This document shows positions 1 through 7,370 of a stretch of DNA of 13,233 nucleotides, in pieces (within the stretch, counting starts at the first letter, position 1; each line of letters starts with the position of its first letter). The position numbers were made by a program, and so were the translations under genes. The stretch covers positions 1 to 13,233 of the forward strand of contig QAKW01000092.1 of the NCBI GenBank assembly GCA_003343605.1. The letters run 5' to 3'. Below the pieces are notes generated by a model that had not been told where the DNA came from, did not search any database, and saw only the letters and a list, made by a program, of their open reading frames with translations. Source of the DNA: Clostridiales bacterium. Its GTDB lineage: Bacteria; Bacillota; Clostridia; Oscillospirales; QAKW01.

Positions 1-1
1 C

Positions 2-745
2 CTGCCCCTGTATTGTGAAAAACCGCTGGCGGATTCGCTTGAAACTGCACAGCGCATCACACACACGGCGGCGGAAATTCCTACGGCGATGGCGTTTGAA
101 TACCGTTACCTGCCGGCGGTCACCCTGATGAAGCGCCATCTGGGAAGTATTGGCCGTCTGATTGATTTCAAGGCTGTTTTCTTCCACGATTCCTATCTGC
201 TCCCCCGCCAGAAAACCTGGCGGATGACTGCCGCAAACGGAGGCGGCGCCTTATTGGATCTGGGCGTGCATATGCTGGATCTGCTTGCTTTTCTGCTGGG
301 CCCCCTGCGCTATCTGAAAGGCGATAAGGGGATCTATTTTGCCGATCGCAACGAGGTGGATGAATTCGGCGTGATGCATCTTGCGGCTGCCGGCTGCAGC
401 GGAACGCTGGAGGTTTCCCGCATTCATGCCACCGAAGGCAGCGGTAAAACCATTACGCTTTACGGAGAGCGGGGCAGCCTGCTGTGTGATCTGGAAAAAC
501 CCTACGAACTTCGCCACTACGATCTGGCCGCGCGGGAAACCATCCTTTACCGGGCGGATAAGCTGCTGCTCCAGGAGCTCCTGTATCCTTCGGAGCGCCT
601 TTCGCTTGGATTTTATCAGGACGCCCATACCTGTGCGCTGCTGCATTTCGCCCGGTATCTTTATACCGGGAAGCAGGATCCGCTGATCCCCACGTTTCAG
701 GATGGGCTGCGGGCGCAGGCGCTGCTGGCCAATATTCTGGAATAA
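2..745 (+). CDS. Gfo/Idh/MocA family NAD(P)-dependent oxidoreductase, C-terminal part (5' end outside window)
   Basis: The frame is open from base 2 to the TAA at 743-745, giving 247 visible residues. The first of these include CEKPLA, the EKP motif whose lysine is catalytic in Gfo/Idh/MocA dehydrogenases. About 85 residues later GGGALLDLGVHMLDLL supplies the conserved Asp and His of the C-terminal alpha/beta domain. Family members are usually 330-390 residues, so roughly the first 90-130 residues (the Rossmann domain with its GxGxxG) lie to the left of the window. The methionine at 89 is internal and should not be taken as the start. Such enzymes oxidise or reduce sugars, inositols or related polyols in the cytoplasm, but the substrate cannot be read from this fragment. 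The stop codon lies inside an A-rich tract that begins the terminator-like element at 741-789. Confidence 0.9.
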   Translation: MPLYCEKPLADSLETAQRITHTAAEIPTAMAFEYRYLPAVTLMKRHLGSIGRLIDFKAVFFHDSYLLPRQKTWRMTAANGGGALLDLGVHMLDLLAFLLGPLRYLKGDKGIYFADRNEVDEFGVMHLAAAGCSGTLEVSRIHATEGSGKTITLYGERGSLLCDLEKPYELRHYDLAARETILYRADKLLLQELLYPSERLSLGFYQDAHTCALLHFARYLYTGKQDPLIPTFQDGLRAQALLANILE

Positions 746-789
746 AAAACGGGCTGTACGGGCGCCCTCAATAAAGGGGGCGCCCGCAG
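741..789. terminator. Terminator-like hairpin after the oxidoreductase; left half of a split inverted element
   Basis: An A-tract followed by CGGGCTGTA (750-758) leads into a GC-rich stem, 759-769 pairing with 776-786, with loop AATAAA (770-775). CTG at 754-756 could add pairs with CAG at 787-789, leaving TA bulged. Read on the plus strand no T-run follows, so as it stands it is a poor intrinsic terminator for the oxidoreductase. Read on the minus strand the hairpin is followed by ACAGCCCG and TTTTTT, so it may stop the ABC operon arriving from the right. The same motif occurs inverted at 5362-5412. Confidence 0.6.
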
Positions 790-885
790 GATTCAATGAA
801 TCGTTATGCATTTATAGATTAGCAACCATCTCATTTGTCAAGAAAGCTTGAAAAGATCCGGCTCTAAAATGAATTTATGCAAGTA

Positions 886-2619
886 TTATGAAATTGTCCA
901 GCTTTGCGACTGTTTCTGTAAATCAACCATATGCTTAAAGATACCGTTTTTATTGAGCAGGCTTTGAGGTGTGCCTTCCTCTGCAACATAACCATCCTTA
1001 AGTACTACTATTTTATCGGCGCCTGCAACCGTTCTCATTCTATGTGCAATTATGAGAACGGTTTTATCTTTTATAAGTCTGGAAAGAGCCGTCTGAATCA
1101 GTGTTTCATTTTCAACATCAAGTGATGCCGTTGCCTCATCAAGCAAAATAATCGGTGCATTTTTAAGAAAAGCTCTCGCAATGGATATTCGCTGTCTTTC
1201 GCCGCCTGAAAGCTGGCAGCCGTTTTCACCTATATCGGTATTGTATCCGTCAGGCAGCTTCAGCGCAAATTCATCTACATTTGCAAGCTTTGCCGCTGCT
1301 ATAACATCTTCATCCGCTGCATCCTTTCTGCCTACACGGATGTTTTCCATAATCGAGTTGTTGAACAGCGTAACATCCTGAAATACGATTGAATAAAGCG
1401 AAAGCAGCGTTTCGGGATCGGCTTTGGAAATATCCATCCCGCCAATGGTTATTCTTCCCCGGCTTATATCCCAGAAACGCGCGGCAAGTCTTGATACGGT
1501 TGTTTTTCCGCCTCCGCTCGGACCGACAAGTGCAGTAACCTCACCCTGCTTTGCAGTAAAGGAAATATCCCGGAGTACAGTTTCGCCGCTGTTATATGCA
1601 AAGCCCACATTAGAGAATTCTATATCATAGCCTTTATTTGAAAGCCGGCTGCCGCCGGTCTGAACAGGATGAAAAAGTATTTCATTCATTCTTTTTACAT
1701 TTGTGCGAACGGCAATAACGGCTGCAAGATTTTGCAGTGCTGTCTGCAAAGGGTCATAAATTCTTGACACCACCAGCAGATACATAAAGAAGGTAAGTAC
1801 ACTTATTTCGCCCTTAACAAGAAGTGCGCCGCCTGCAAGAGCTGTAGTTGCAATCCCGAGCTTAAGCACCAGACCTGCCGAAACTACAAATGCAGCAACT
1901 GAAAATTCATTCTTCACGCTGCGTATTTCAACTGCCTTGATTTTTTTATTCAGTTCATCCAAATAGTCCTTTTCAGCATTGTTTGCTTTTAAATCTCTTG
2001 AGGTTTCAATACATTCCTGAATACCGTCTGCACAAGCCATTTTTACAGTCATTGCTTTATCGCTTAATTTTTCCTGAACTTTTGCGGAAAAGCCGACGAT
2101 TGCAAACGCAACGGGCAAAACCCAGAGTGCGGCCAGAGACATACGCCAATCAAAGAAAAACATGCTTATTGCAATTAGAGTTGTTGAAATTACCGAGCCT
2201 ATAAGAGAAGGAATATAATGTGAGCTTGCTGTTTCCAGTGTTGCGCAGTCTGCCATAATGGTGCTTGTTAAATCAGCCAAATCCTTTTTACCGAAGAAAG
2301 AAAGCGGTATTTTACGCATTTTTTCAGCCAATGCAATTCGTCTTACACCGGACTCAATATAAGTAGAAAGATAAGTTGCATTATATTGAAACCATGTTGC
2401 AAGCATAATCAGTGCAACACAAATGATAATTCCTATTATATAAAATACAATTCTGCCTTTTTCAATACAGCCGCCAAGCAAATCACCGACAAGAAAATAT
2501 AAGAAGCTTACAGGGAACATAAATGAAATATTCTGAAAAACGCAGGCTGCAATACCTTTTATTAAATCTTTTGCACCCTGCTGCGATAAAGCATACTTAC
2601 GCTGCAATTTTTCAATCAT
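886..2619 (-). CDS. ABC exporter half-transporter, second of pair (TMD-NBD fusion)
   Basis: A 577-residue type IV exporter half-transporter: a transmembrane domain of about six helices (roughly residues 25-305), then a nucleotide-binding domain. Walker A is GPSGGGKTT (366-374), the Q-loop Gln is about 414, the signature is LSGGERQ (470-476), Walker B is IILLDE with the catalytic Glu (490-495), and the H-loop His is about 526. I chose the ATG at 2619: it lies one base after the TGA of the upstream ABC gene, with AGGAGG 9 bases before it. A TTG at 2640 would add seven residues but would use the ribosome site itself as coding sequence. With its partner it should form a heterodimeric exporter in the cytoplasmic membrane. 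The substrate is unknown; multidrug export or a YbtPQ-like role are possibilities. The nearest terminator-like structure downstream is at 741-789. Confidence 0.92.
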   Translation of the reverse strand: MIEKLQRKYALSQQGAKDLIKGIAACVFQNISFMFPVSFLYFLVGDLLGGCIEKGRIVFYIIGIIICVALIMLATWFQYNATYLSTYIESGVRRIALAEKMRKIPLSFFGKKDLADLTSTIMADCATLETASSHYIPSLIGSVISTTLIAISMFFFDWRMSLAALWVLPVAFAIVGFSAKVQEKLSDKAMTVKMACADGIQECIETSRDLKANNAEKDYLDELNKKIKAVEIRSVKNEFSVAAFVVSAGLVLKLGIATTALAGGALLVKGEISVLTFFMYLLVVSRIYDPLQTALQNLAAVIAVRTNVKRMNEILFHPVQTGGSRLSNKGYDIEFSNVGFAYNSGETVLRDISFTAKQGEVTALVGPSGGGKTTVSRLAARFWDISRGRITIGGMDISKADPETLLSLYSIVFQDVTLFNNSIMENIRVGRKDAADEDVIAAAKLANVDEFALKLPDGYNTDIGENGCQLSGGERQRISIARAFLKNAPIILLDEATASLDVENETLIQTALSRLIKDKTVLIIAHRMRTVAGADKIVVLKDGYVAEEGTPQSLLNKNGIFKHMVDLQKQSQSWTIS

Positions 2620-2620
2620 A

Positions 2621-4393
2621 TCACCGCACCTCCTTTGCAACTTTCCATTGAACGGATGTCTGATAACTGCTTTGCATTTTTGAAAATAACCCGTTTTTAT
2701 TTATCAGCTCATCGCAGGATCCGCTTTCGGCAATACGGCCGTTATCTAGAACAAAAATCTTATCAGCGTTTGCAACGGTTGACAGTCTGTGCGCAATCAT
2801 TATCACGGTTTTTCCCTTCGAAAGCGCATTCATTGCCTGCTGAACACGCACCTCATTATCAGGATCGGCAAAAGCCGTTGCCTCATCAAGAATAATGATT
2901 GGTGCATTTTTCAGTATTGCTCTTGCTATTGCAACTCTCTGCTGTTCACCGCCAGACAGATAAACACCGTTTGTTCCTATAACGGTATGAACACCATTAG
3001 GCAGTTTTTCAATAATGTCCATACACTGAGCAGCTTTAAGCGCTTGCATAACCTCCGTTTCGGTTGCATCAGGTCTGCCCATTCGTACATTGTCAAATAT
3101 GGATGCTTTAATAAGTCTACTGTTCTGAAATACATAGGATATGGTATTCATAAGGGCGTCTTTAGGAATATCCTTAACATCAGCGCCCCCGATAAGAATT
3201 CTGCCGCTTTGCGGATCAAAAAATCTTGAAATGATATTTGCAAGCGTGCTTTTGCCGCCGCCGCTGGGTCCTACCAAGGCAACGGTTTCTCCGGATTTAA
3301 TATAAGCCGATACATTCGAAAGCGCCTGCTGTTTTCCGTCATAGCTGTAACTTACATGATCGATGGTTACAGAAGCATCAGCCGGATACTGTGGATTTTT
3401 TGTTTCTGAAAGAGGCTTTAAGTTCAGCACACTGTCAATTCTGTTAAGTGCATCATCCACAATCATGGCATTTTCACTCTGATACATAATTTTTGTCAGT
3501 GTAACCGAAATAACAGGTGTAATAATAATATAAAATATAAGATTGAGCAGAAACTCATTTGTTACACCGCCTCTGGTAAACCATATGCCTGCCGCAATTA
3601 AAAAGGCAAATACGGCATTGATTGCCGTTGTGTAAAACAGCATAGGCTTGCGCAAATCCTTTGTATATGCGATTACCCATTTTTCATATTTTTCAATAGA
3701 CTGTTTAAATTTTTTAAAGGTAAAAACAGTCTGACCGAAGGTTTTCACTACAGGAATTCCCCGTACATATTCAACAGCCTCATTTGACATATCATCGAGC
3801 GCATTTTGGTATTCCTCCATTTTCGTTTTCATTCTTCTGCCGGTCATAACAGACAAAATAAGAAATCCCAAAACAACAGGAACAAGACTCAGCAAGCCCA
3901 ATCTCCAGTCAAAAACAAGCAGCAAAGCAATCAGCGCAATGGGGGTCGCTATTGCTCCCGCTTTGTCGGGAAGATTGTGTGCAAGATAAGTTTCCGTAGC
4001 CGCGCTTGATTCGTTTACAATTTTACGAAGCTTACCGCTGCCGAAGCTTTCAGCAAATCCCAGCGGCAATTTCGTAATATGCTCCATTGCCGCTATACGA
4101 ATATTTGAAGCAACACGGAAAGCCGATATATGTGAACACATAAGCCCGCCAATATAAATCACAACCGACAGAACCGAAAACAAAACCGCCATCCAGCCGT
4201 TATATGTAATATTTTCTGCTTTGCCGAAATTAGGGGCTGTTTCAAGCACTTCCCTAATTATTTTCCATATATACAAAAATGGCACTAGCGCAATAACTGC
4301 ACTGACGGCTGATAAGATCCATGAGGCATAGGTAAAATATTTATGTCTTCCTGCATAATCCATCAGCCTTGATAAATTTGACCGCTTTTTCAA
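2621..4393 (-). CDS. ABC exporter half-transporter, first of pair (TMD-NBD fusion)
   Basis: A 590-residue half-transporter with membrane helices over about residues 20-305 and a C-terminal nucleotide-binding domain. Walker A is GPSGGGKST (375-383), the Q-loop Gln is 423, the signature is LSGGEQQ (479-485), Walker B is IIILDE (499-504) and the H-loop His is 535. Unlike many heterodimeric exporters, neither subunit shows an obviously degenerate ATP site. The start is a TTG at 4393, with GGAGGG six bases upstream and an in-frame TAA just before it, so no earlier start is possible. The ATG at 4397 is out of frame. It lies 113 bp downstream of tetR on the same strand, with a 22-bp palindrome in the gap, and its stop is coupled to the start of the second ABC gene. 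Transported substrate not determinable from sequence. Confidence 0.92.
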   Translation of the reverse strand: MKKRSNLSRLMDYAGRHKYFTYASWILSAVSAVIALVPFLYIWKIIREVLETAPNFGKAENITYNGWMAVLFSVLSVVIYIGGLMCSHISAFRVASNIRIAAMEHITKLPLGFAESFGSGKLRKIVNESSAATETYLAHNLPDKAGAIATPIALIALLLVFDWRLGLLSLVPVVLGFLILSVMTGRRMKTKMEEYQNALDDMSNEAVEYVRGIPVVKTFGQTVFTFKKFKQSIEKYEKWVIAYTKDLRKPMLFYTTAINAVFAFLIAAGIWFTRGGVTNEFLLNLIFYIIITPVISVTLTKIMYQSENAMIVDDALNRIDSVLNLKPLSETKNPQYPADASVTIDHVSYSYDGKQQALSNVSAYIKSGETVALVGPSGGGKSTLANIISRFFDPQSGRILIGGADVKDIPKDALMNTISYVFQNSRLIKASIFDNVRMGRPDATETEVMQALKAAQCMDIIEKLPNGVHTVIGTNGVYLSGGEQQRVAIARAILKNAPIIILDEATAFADPDNEVRVQQAMNALSKGKTVIMIAHRLSTVANADKIFVLDNGRIAESGSCDELINKNGLFSKMQSSYQTSVQWKVAKEVR

Positions 4394-4464
4394 GCATATC
4401 CCTCCTTATGAAATTTTTATAGGATAAACAAACGCTGCAGCTGTATGTTAATATCCAAAACCTA

Positions 4465-4486
4465 TTAGTTAGCATATGCTAACTAA
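4465..4486. promoter_or_regulatory. Perfect 22-bp palindrome upstream of the ABC operon (probable operator)
   Basis: The half-site TTAGTTAGCAT (4465-4475) is followed immediately by its exact reverse complement (4476-4486). It lies about 70 bp upstream of the TTG start of the first ABC gene and 20 bp beyond the end of tetR. Size and symmetry fit a dimeric repressor such as a TetR protein. It does not match the two sites upstream of tetR, so the binder may be a different protein. I could not place convincing -35 and -10 boxes here. Confidence 0.6.
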
Positions 4487-4506
4487 GAATCAAAAATTAA
4501 AGAGCA

Positions 4507-5124
4507 TCACTGCCCCATAATTTTATTCCAGCCTGCCGTATGAAATTCTCTCAGCTGTTTAATAAATATCTTTGCTCTCTCTTTGGGCATATCGTGATGC
4601 AAAACCTCAAATATACCATTAAACATTCCGCTTGCTATCATATGTGCCAAATCAGCGTCAACAGATTTCACATCCTTCCCAAGCCGTTTCAAAACATCAA
4701 TATATCTAAAGGTATATTCAACCTCAACATCAATCATACGGTCAATAAAGGTTTCATAAGATGTTCCATCATTGCAGCAGATAAGGATTTTTACTTCTTC
4801 AAGATGATCATACATATAGTCGATCATCCACGCAACACAATCTGTTGATTCCACACCCATATGCTCGGGCTGCTCTTCCTCCGGCAAATCGGCAAAATCA
4901 AACTGTGATTTCATAAATCTTCCCATTATAGCAGCTGCGTGTGGTTCAACGATAGAGGCAAATAAAGCCTCTTTGCTTGAAAAATATCCGTAGAAAGCAC
5001 CTGTTGTTACACCTGCTTCCTTCACAATATTCCTCAAAGAAGCAGACTTAAAGCCTTTTTCCAAAAACTCTTTTTTCCCGGCATTCAAAATATTCTGCAA
5101 GGTTACTGCATCTTCATTACTCAT
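4507..5124 (-). CDS. TetR/AcrR family transcriptional regulator
   Basis: 205 residues, a usual TetR length. The N-terminal DNA-binding domain is clear: FLEKGFKSASLRNIVKEAG (about residues 20-38) leading to the helix-turn-helix GVTTGAFYGYFSSKEALF (38-55), the family hallmark. The remainder is the ligand-binding and dimerisation domain; its inducer is unknown. The ATG at 5124 has GAGGT 5 bases upstream. The gene is the first of a same-strand group tetR - ABC - ABC, the common arrangement for a repressor of an efflux pump that is released by the pump's substrate. Its promoter contains two copies of a 15-bp palindrome, which points to autorepression. Confidence 0.93.
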   Translation of the reverse strand: MSNEDAVTLQNILNAGKKEFLEKGFKSASLRNIVKEAGVTTGAFYGYFSSKEALFASIVEPHAAAIMGRFMKSQFDFADLPEEEQPEHMGVESTDCVAWMIDYMYDHLEEVKILICCNDGTSYETFIDRMIDVEVEYTFRYIDVLKRLGKDVKSVDADLAHMIASGMFNGIFEVLHHDMPKERAKIFIKQLREFHTAGWNKIMGQ

Positions 5125-5138
5125 CGCACACCTCTAGA

Positions 5139-5153
5139 TATAACAGTGTTATA
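5139..5153. promoter_or_regulatory. Operator copy 1 upstream of tetR (TATAACA-G-TGTTATA)
   Basis: A 15-bp palindrome with perfect 7-bp arms around a central G. It lies between the tetR ribosome site and the predicted -10 box. A near-identical copy is at 5166-5180, 27 bp away centre to centre. It probably binds the TetR dimer. Confidence 0.65.
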
Positions 5154-5163
5154 CGGCATTTAT

Positions 5164-5192
5164 AACATAACACTGTTATATGCTTTTGTCAA
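5164..5192 (-). promoter_or_regulatory. Predicted sigma-70 type promoter of tetR
   Basis: On the minus strand a consensus -35 TTGACA (5187-5192) is followed by a 17-base spacer and TATGTT (5164-5169) as -10. The second operator lies within the spacer and overlaps the -10 box, so a bound repressor would block RNA polymerase. Confidence 0.6.
5166..5180. promoter_or_regulatory. Operator copy 2, inside the tetR promoter
   Basis: CATAACACTGTTATA matches the reverse complement of copy 1 at 14 of 15 positions. It occupies the -35/-10 spacer and the edge of the -10 box of the predicted tetR promoter, consistent with direct autorepression. Confidence 0.65.
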
Positions 5193-5194
5193 TA

Positions 5195-5296
5195 CTATTT
5201 TGTAAAAAAATATGTATTAGTTGAGATAAAAGCAGGAACAAAAACATTTCCGCCCTTAACATAACTTCCGTTTAATTTCTCATAAAATGATTTCAT
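5195..5296 (-). pseudogene. Short TnpV-like remnant (33 codons)
   Basis: An ATG at 5296 with GGTGGA six bases upstream opens a 33-codon frame ending in TAG at 5195-5197. The peptide begins MKSFYEKLNGSY and continues through a GGNVFVPAF segment. From memory this resembles the N-terminus of TnpV, a protein of about 110-130 residues carried by clostridial transposons, which starts MKS-x-x-E followed by a GGTY segment and a Gly/Asp-hydrophobic-Pro segment. After about 25 residues the resemblance ends and the frame stops, so this would be a truncated relic. It lies just upstream of the tetR promoter at the right end of the AT-rich cassette. The match rests on recall of a short motif; a chance ORF or a small leader peptide remains possible. 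Confidence 0.35.
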
Positions 5297-5361
5297 TGTA
5301 AATCCACCGATATAATTTGATTGCTAGCGTGTAATTCAATCATCAAGCTGTTTGCAAAGTT

Positions 5362-5412
5362 TAAGGACACCCTTTTTATCAAGGGTGTCCTTACCAGCCC
5401 GTTTTTTTATTT
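5362..5412. terminator. Terminator-like hairpin after the LTA-synthase-like gene; right half of a split inverted element
   Basis: A 13-bp stem, 5362-5374 pairing with 5381-5393, with loop TTTATC, is followed on the plus strand by CCAGCCCG and TTTTTTT (5402-5408). As a plus-strand terminator it would stop transcripts leaving the cassette rightward, yet no plus-strand gene precedes it. For the minus-strand gene ending at 5411 the T-run is on the wrong side. The outer part mirrors 741-756 closely: on the minus strand ATAAAAAAACGGGCTGG against ATAAAAAACGGGCTGT. Confidence 0.6.
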
Positions 5413-7309
5413 ATCCGCTTGCCTGATAAAGAATCTGATTGGCGTAGCCCTTCCCGATCAGGCCGTCGTAAACGATCATCCAGTATTCCTCAAAACGGCG
5501 CCAGGCCTCCGGCTCCAGTTCAAATACCGGATTGCCCTGTGCATCCAGGCAGATATTGGGCGTCACCCCGTAAAACCAGGCGGTCAGCCCGTCCATATAC
5601 GCATAAAATGCCGGGCGGCTCAGCCCCAGCGAACGCGTCATATAAGGCAGCAGCTGGAACATGGAGAGATCTTGGCTTTGCGCCACGGGCTCTTCTTCAA
5701 AATTGTTCCAGATGATATAGGGCGTAGAAAAAAACCGCAGCTCCTTCTCTTCCCCGCTGCCCGTGAGATAACCGATTCTTTCCAGAAGCTCCCAGTTATC
5801 CACGCCCAGGTGGGGCATATGGTCTCCGAAAAAAACAATCACGGTAGACTCCTCCACCTGCTCGAAATATTCGATCAGCCTGCCAAGCGCCAGATCGGAA
5901 AGCCGGATGCCGGTGGCATAGGAGGCCAGCACTCCGTATTCCTCCTCGCTCAGTTCCACATCGCTCTCAAACGAAACCGTATCCTCTTCGGGATAATCAT
6001 TCTTTCCGTAGGATGCATGATTCTGCATCGAAACCGCATGATTGAAAAAAGGCTTTCCCGTTGCCAGATTTTCTTCATAGAGGGCAATGATTTTATCGGT
6101 GAGGGCCGCATCGGAAATATAGGTATCCCAGCGAATCCGCTCCGCACCCTCGAAATCCTCTTCACTGTAATAGGCGTCGAAGCCCATTGCGGCATATGCC
6201 TTTTCTCTGCTGAAAAAAGTGCGCAGATAGGGGTGGGCGGCAATGGTGCTGTATCCCTGATCCTTTAAAAATGAAACATAGCTGTTTGTCCCGCTGTTTA
6301 CATAGCTCATATAGGCGATCGTTCCGCCGGGCAGATAATAGGGGGAATAGCTGGTTAAAACCTCAAATTCGGAATTCGCGGTTCCGCCGCCGTATTGCTG
6401 GGTCAGCGCCCGGCCCGAAAGATAGCTCTTCTGCAAAGCGGTGAGCGTAGGCGTAATATCCTGCTCAAAATGCAGCGCGGCGCTGCTGTTTATATCGGTA
6501 AAGGCCTCGCTCATCAGAATGATGATATTGGGATTTTCTACCGTTGGCCCTGCGTTTTTCTCCTCTGCAGCCAAATCTTCCGCACGCCCGGCGATTTCCA
6601 GAACCGCCGCTTCCCCGTAGCCTGCCGGGCTGTTAATTTTGGCATTTTTATAATTGGCGATAAACGAATAAACAAAGCCATACTCCTGATAGCCGCTCAG
6701 CTGATCCCAGTTCCGGATCACAATTTCATGGCTTTTCAAATAGGCGTCGCTGAAAAGCCCGCATCCGCACCCGATAAACAGGCCCAGCGCCGCCAACCCC
6801 GAGAGCAGCTTCGCCCGGTAAGAAAGTTTCAGCTTTTTCATCCAGAATATATCCGCTAAAACCGCAAGCACAAGGCCGAGTATAACAAAAATCAGCCCGG
6901 CTATCATCGTTTTGGTCAACACAATATCCAGCTTGGAAACAATATTGGTTGCCTCCTGAATGAGCGATACATCCCAGGGATAAAACGGTTCGTTGCGAAA
7001 CATGATTTTAATCCCGCTGGTCAGGTGCATGGCGAAAAGCCCGATTCCCACGATGCCAACGCCGGCGGAAAGCTTTGTTGTGATCAGCGTGACGGCAAAA
7101 ATGAGCAGCGCGCTCATCAGTGCCGTATTTCTTAAAGCAGCAGCCGCTCCCGCGCCTTCCAGAAAGATGCGCATATTCGAAAGCGTCTGCTGTGCGGCGG
7201 CCTCGCTGCAAAAAGCCAGGCCGTATGAAAACAGAACAACGCCAAGGCAAAAAGCGATCCGCATCCAGAAAAGTTTACTTTTAATCCATGATTTTAGGGA
7301 TGAAAGCAT
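5411..7309 (-). CDS. LTA-synthase/phosphoglycerol-transferase family membrane sulfatase-fold protein
   Basis: 632 residues with the LtaS layout: about five N-terminal membrane helices (near 13-34, 59-78, 83-100, 134-156, 168-186), a linker, then an extracellular sulfatase-fold domain (about 258-600). Visible active-site features are the metal-binding Glu268 in LMSEAF, the likely catalytic Thr310 in GGGTANSEFE, the SMQNH segment with His431, and Asp496-His497 in FFGDH. Such enzymes move glycerol phosphate from phosphatidylglycerol to lipoteichoic acid or another envelope glycan on the outer membrane face. Thr310 would carry the covalent intermediate. I chose the ATG at 7309, which has GGAGG 7 bases upstream. 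The open frame reaches 7501, but those extra 64 codons overlap araC, lack a ribosome site and are not membrane-like. araC lies 61 bp upstream on the same strand, so co-transcription is likely. True LTA synthesis versus another phosphoglycerol acceptor cannot be decided. Confidence 0.88.
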   Translation of the reverse strand: MLSSLKSWIKSKLFWMRIAFCLGVVLFSYGLAFCSEAAAQQTLSNMRIFLEGAGAAAALRNTALMSALLIFAVTLITTKLSAGVGIVGIGLFAMHLTSGIKIMFRNEPFYPWDVSLIQEATNIVSKLDIVLTKTMIAGLIFVILGLVLAVLADIFWMKKLKLSYRAKLLSGLAALGLFIGCGCGLFSDAYLKSHEIVIRNWDQLSGYQEYGFVYSFIANYKNAKINSPAGYGEAAVLEIAGRAEDLAAEEKNAGPTVENPNIIILMSEAFTDINSSAALHFEQDITPTLTALQKSYLSGRALTQQYGGGTANSEFEVLTSYSPYYLPGGTIAYMSYVNSGTNSYVSFLKDQGYSTIAAHPYLRTFFSREKAYAAMGFDAYYSEEDFEGAERIRWDTYISDAALTDKIIALYEENLATGKPFFNHAVSMQNHASYGKNDYPEEDTVSFESDVELSEEEYGVLASYATGIRLSDLALGRLIEYFEQVEESTVIVFFGDHMPHLGVDNWELLERIGYLTGSGEEKELRFFSTPYIIWNNFEEEPVAQSQDLSMFQLLPYMTRSLGLSRPAFYAYMDGLTAWFYGVTPNICLDAQGNPVFELEPEAWRRFEEYWMIVYDGLIGKGYANQILYQASG

Positions 7310-7370
7310 CCGTATCCTCCATTCTGCCAAAATGATAAATGCGCGCAAGAGGCCTGCCTCAAAAACGTTT

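Larger units (their letters stand above)
790..5361. mobile_element. AT-rich TetR/ABC-exporter cassette, probably horizontally acquired (borders approximate)
   Basis: This block carries the two ABC genes, tetR and a short TnpV-like relic, all on the minus strand. It is visibly AT-richer than both flanks, with many AAA, ATA and TTT codons. It is flanked by inverted A-tract/CGGGCTG elements that lie directly after the stop codons of two convergent GC-rich genes. No recombinase gene, long terminal repeat or clear target-site duplication is visible, so the mode of entry is unknown. The borders are inferred from where the flanking hairpins end. The alternative is an old native locus that simply differs in composition. 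Confidence 0.5.

Noticed and set aside
251..811. Minus-strand open frame of 186 codons opposite the oxidoreductase
   Set aside because: It overlaps the conserved Gfo/Idh/MocA coding frame, runs into the hairpin at its start, and resembles no family I know.
838..851. TCAAG-AAAG-CTTGA hairpin downstream of the second ABC gene
   Set aside because: The 5-bp stem is too short and no T-run follows on either strand, so it is not supported as a terminator.
2620..2640. TTG at 2640 as start of the second ABC gene
   Set aside because: It would place the AGGAGG ribosome site inside the coding region. The ATG at 2619 has correct spacing and direct coupling to the upstream stop.
790..5340. ATTCAAT at 791-797 and 5334-5340 as a target-site duplication
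   Set aside because: Only seven AT-rich bases, not at equivalent distances from the flanking hairpins. Such a match is expected by chance.
5321..6268. Plus-strand open frame of 315 codons opposite the LTA-synthase-like gene
   Set aside because: It is antisense to a gene with clear membrane helices and sulfatase motifs. It has no ribosome site and no recognisable domain, so it is a reading-frame shadow in GC-rich DNA.
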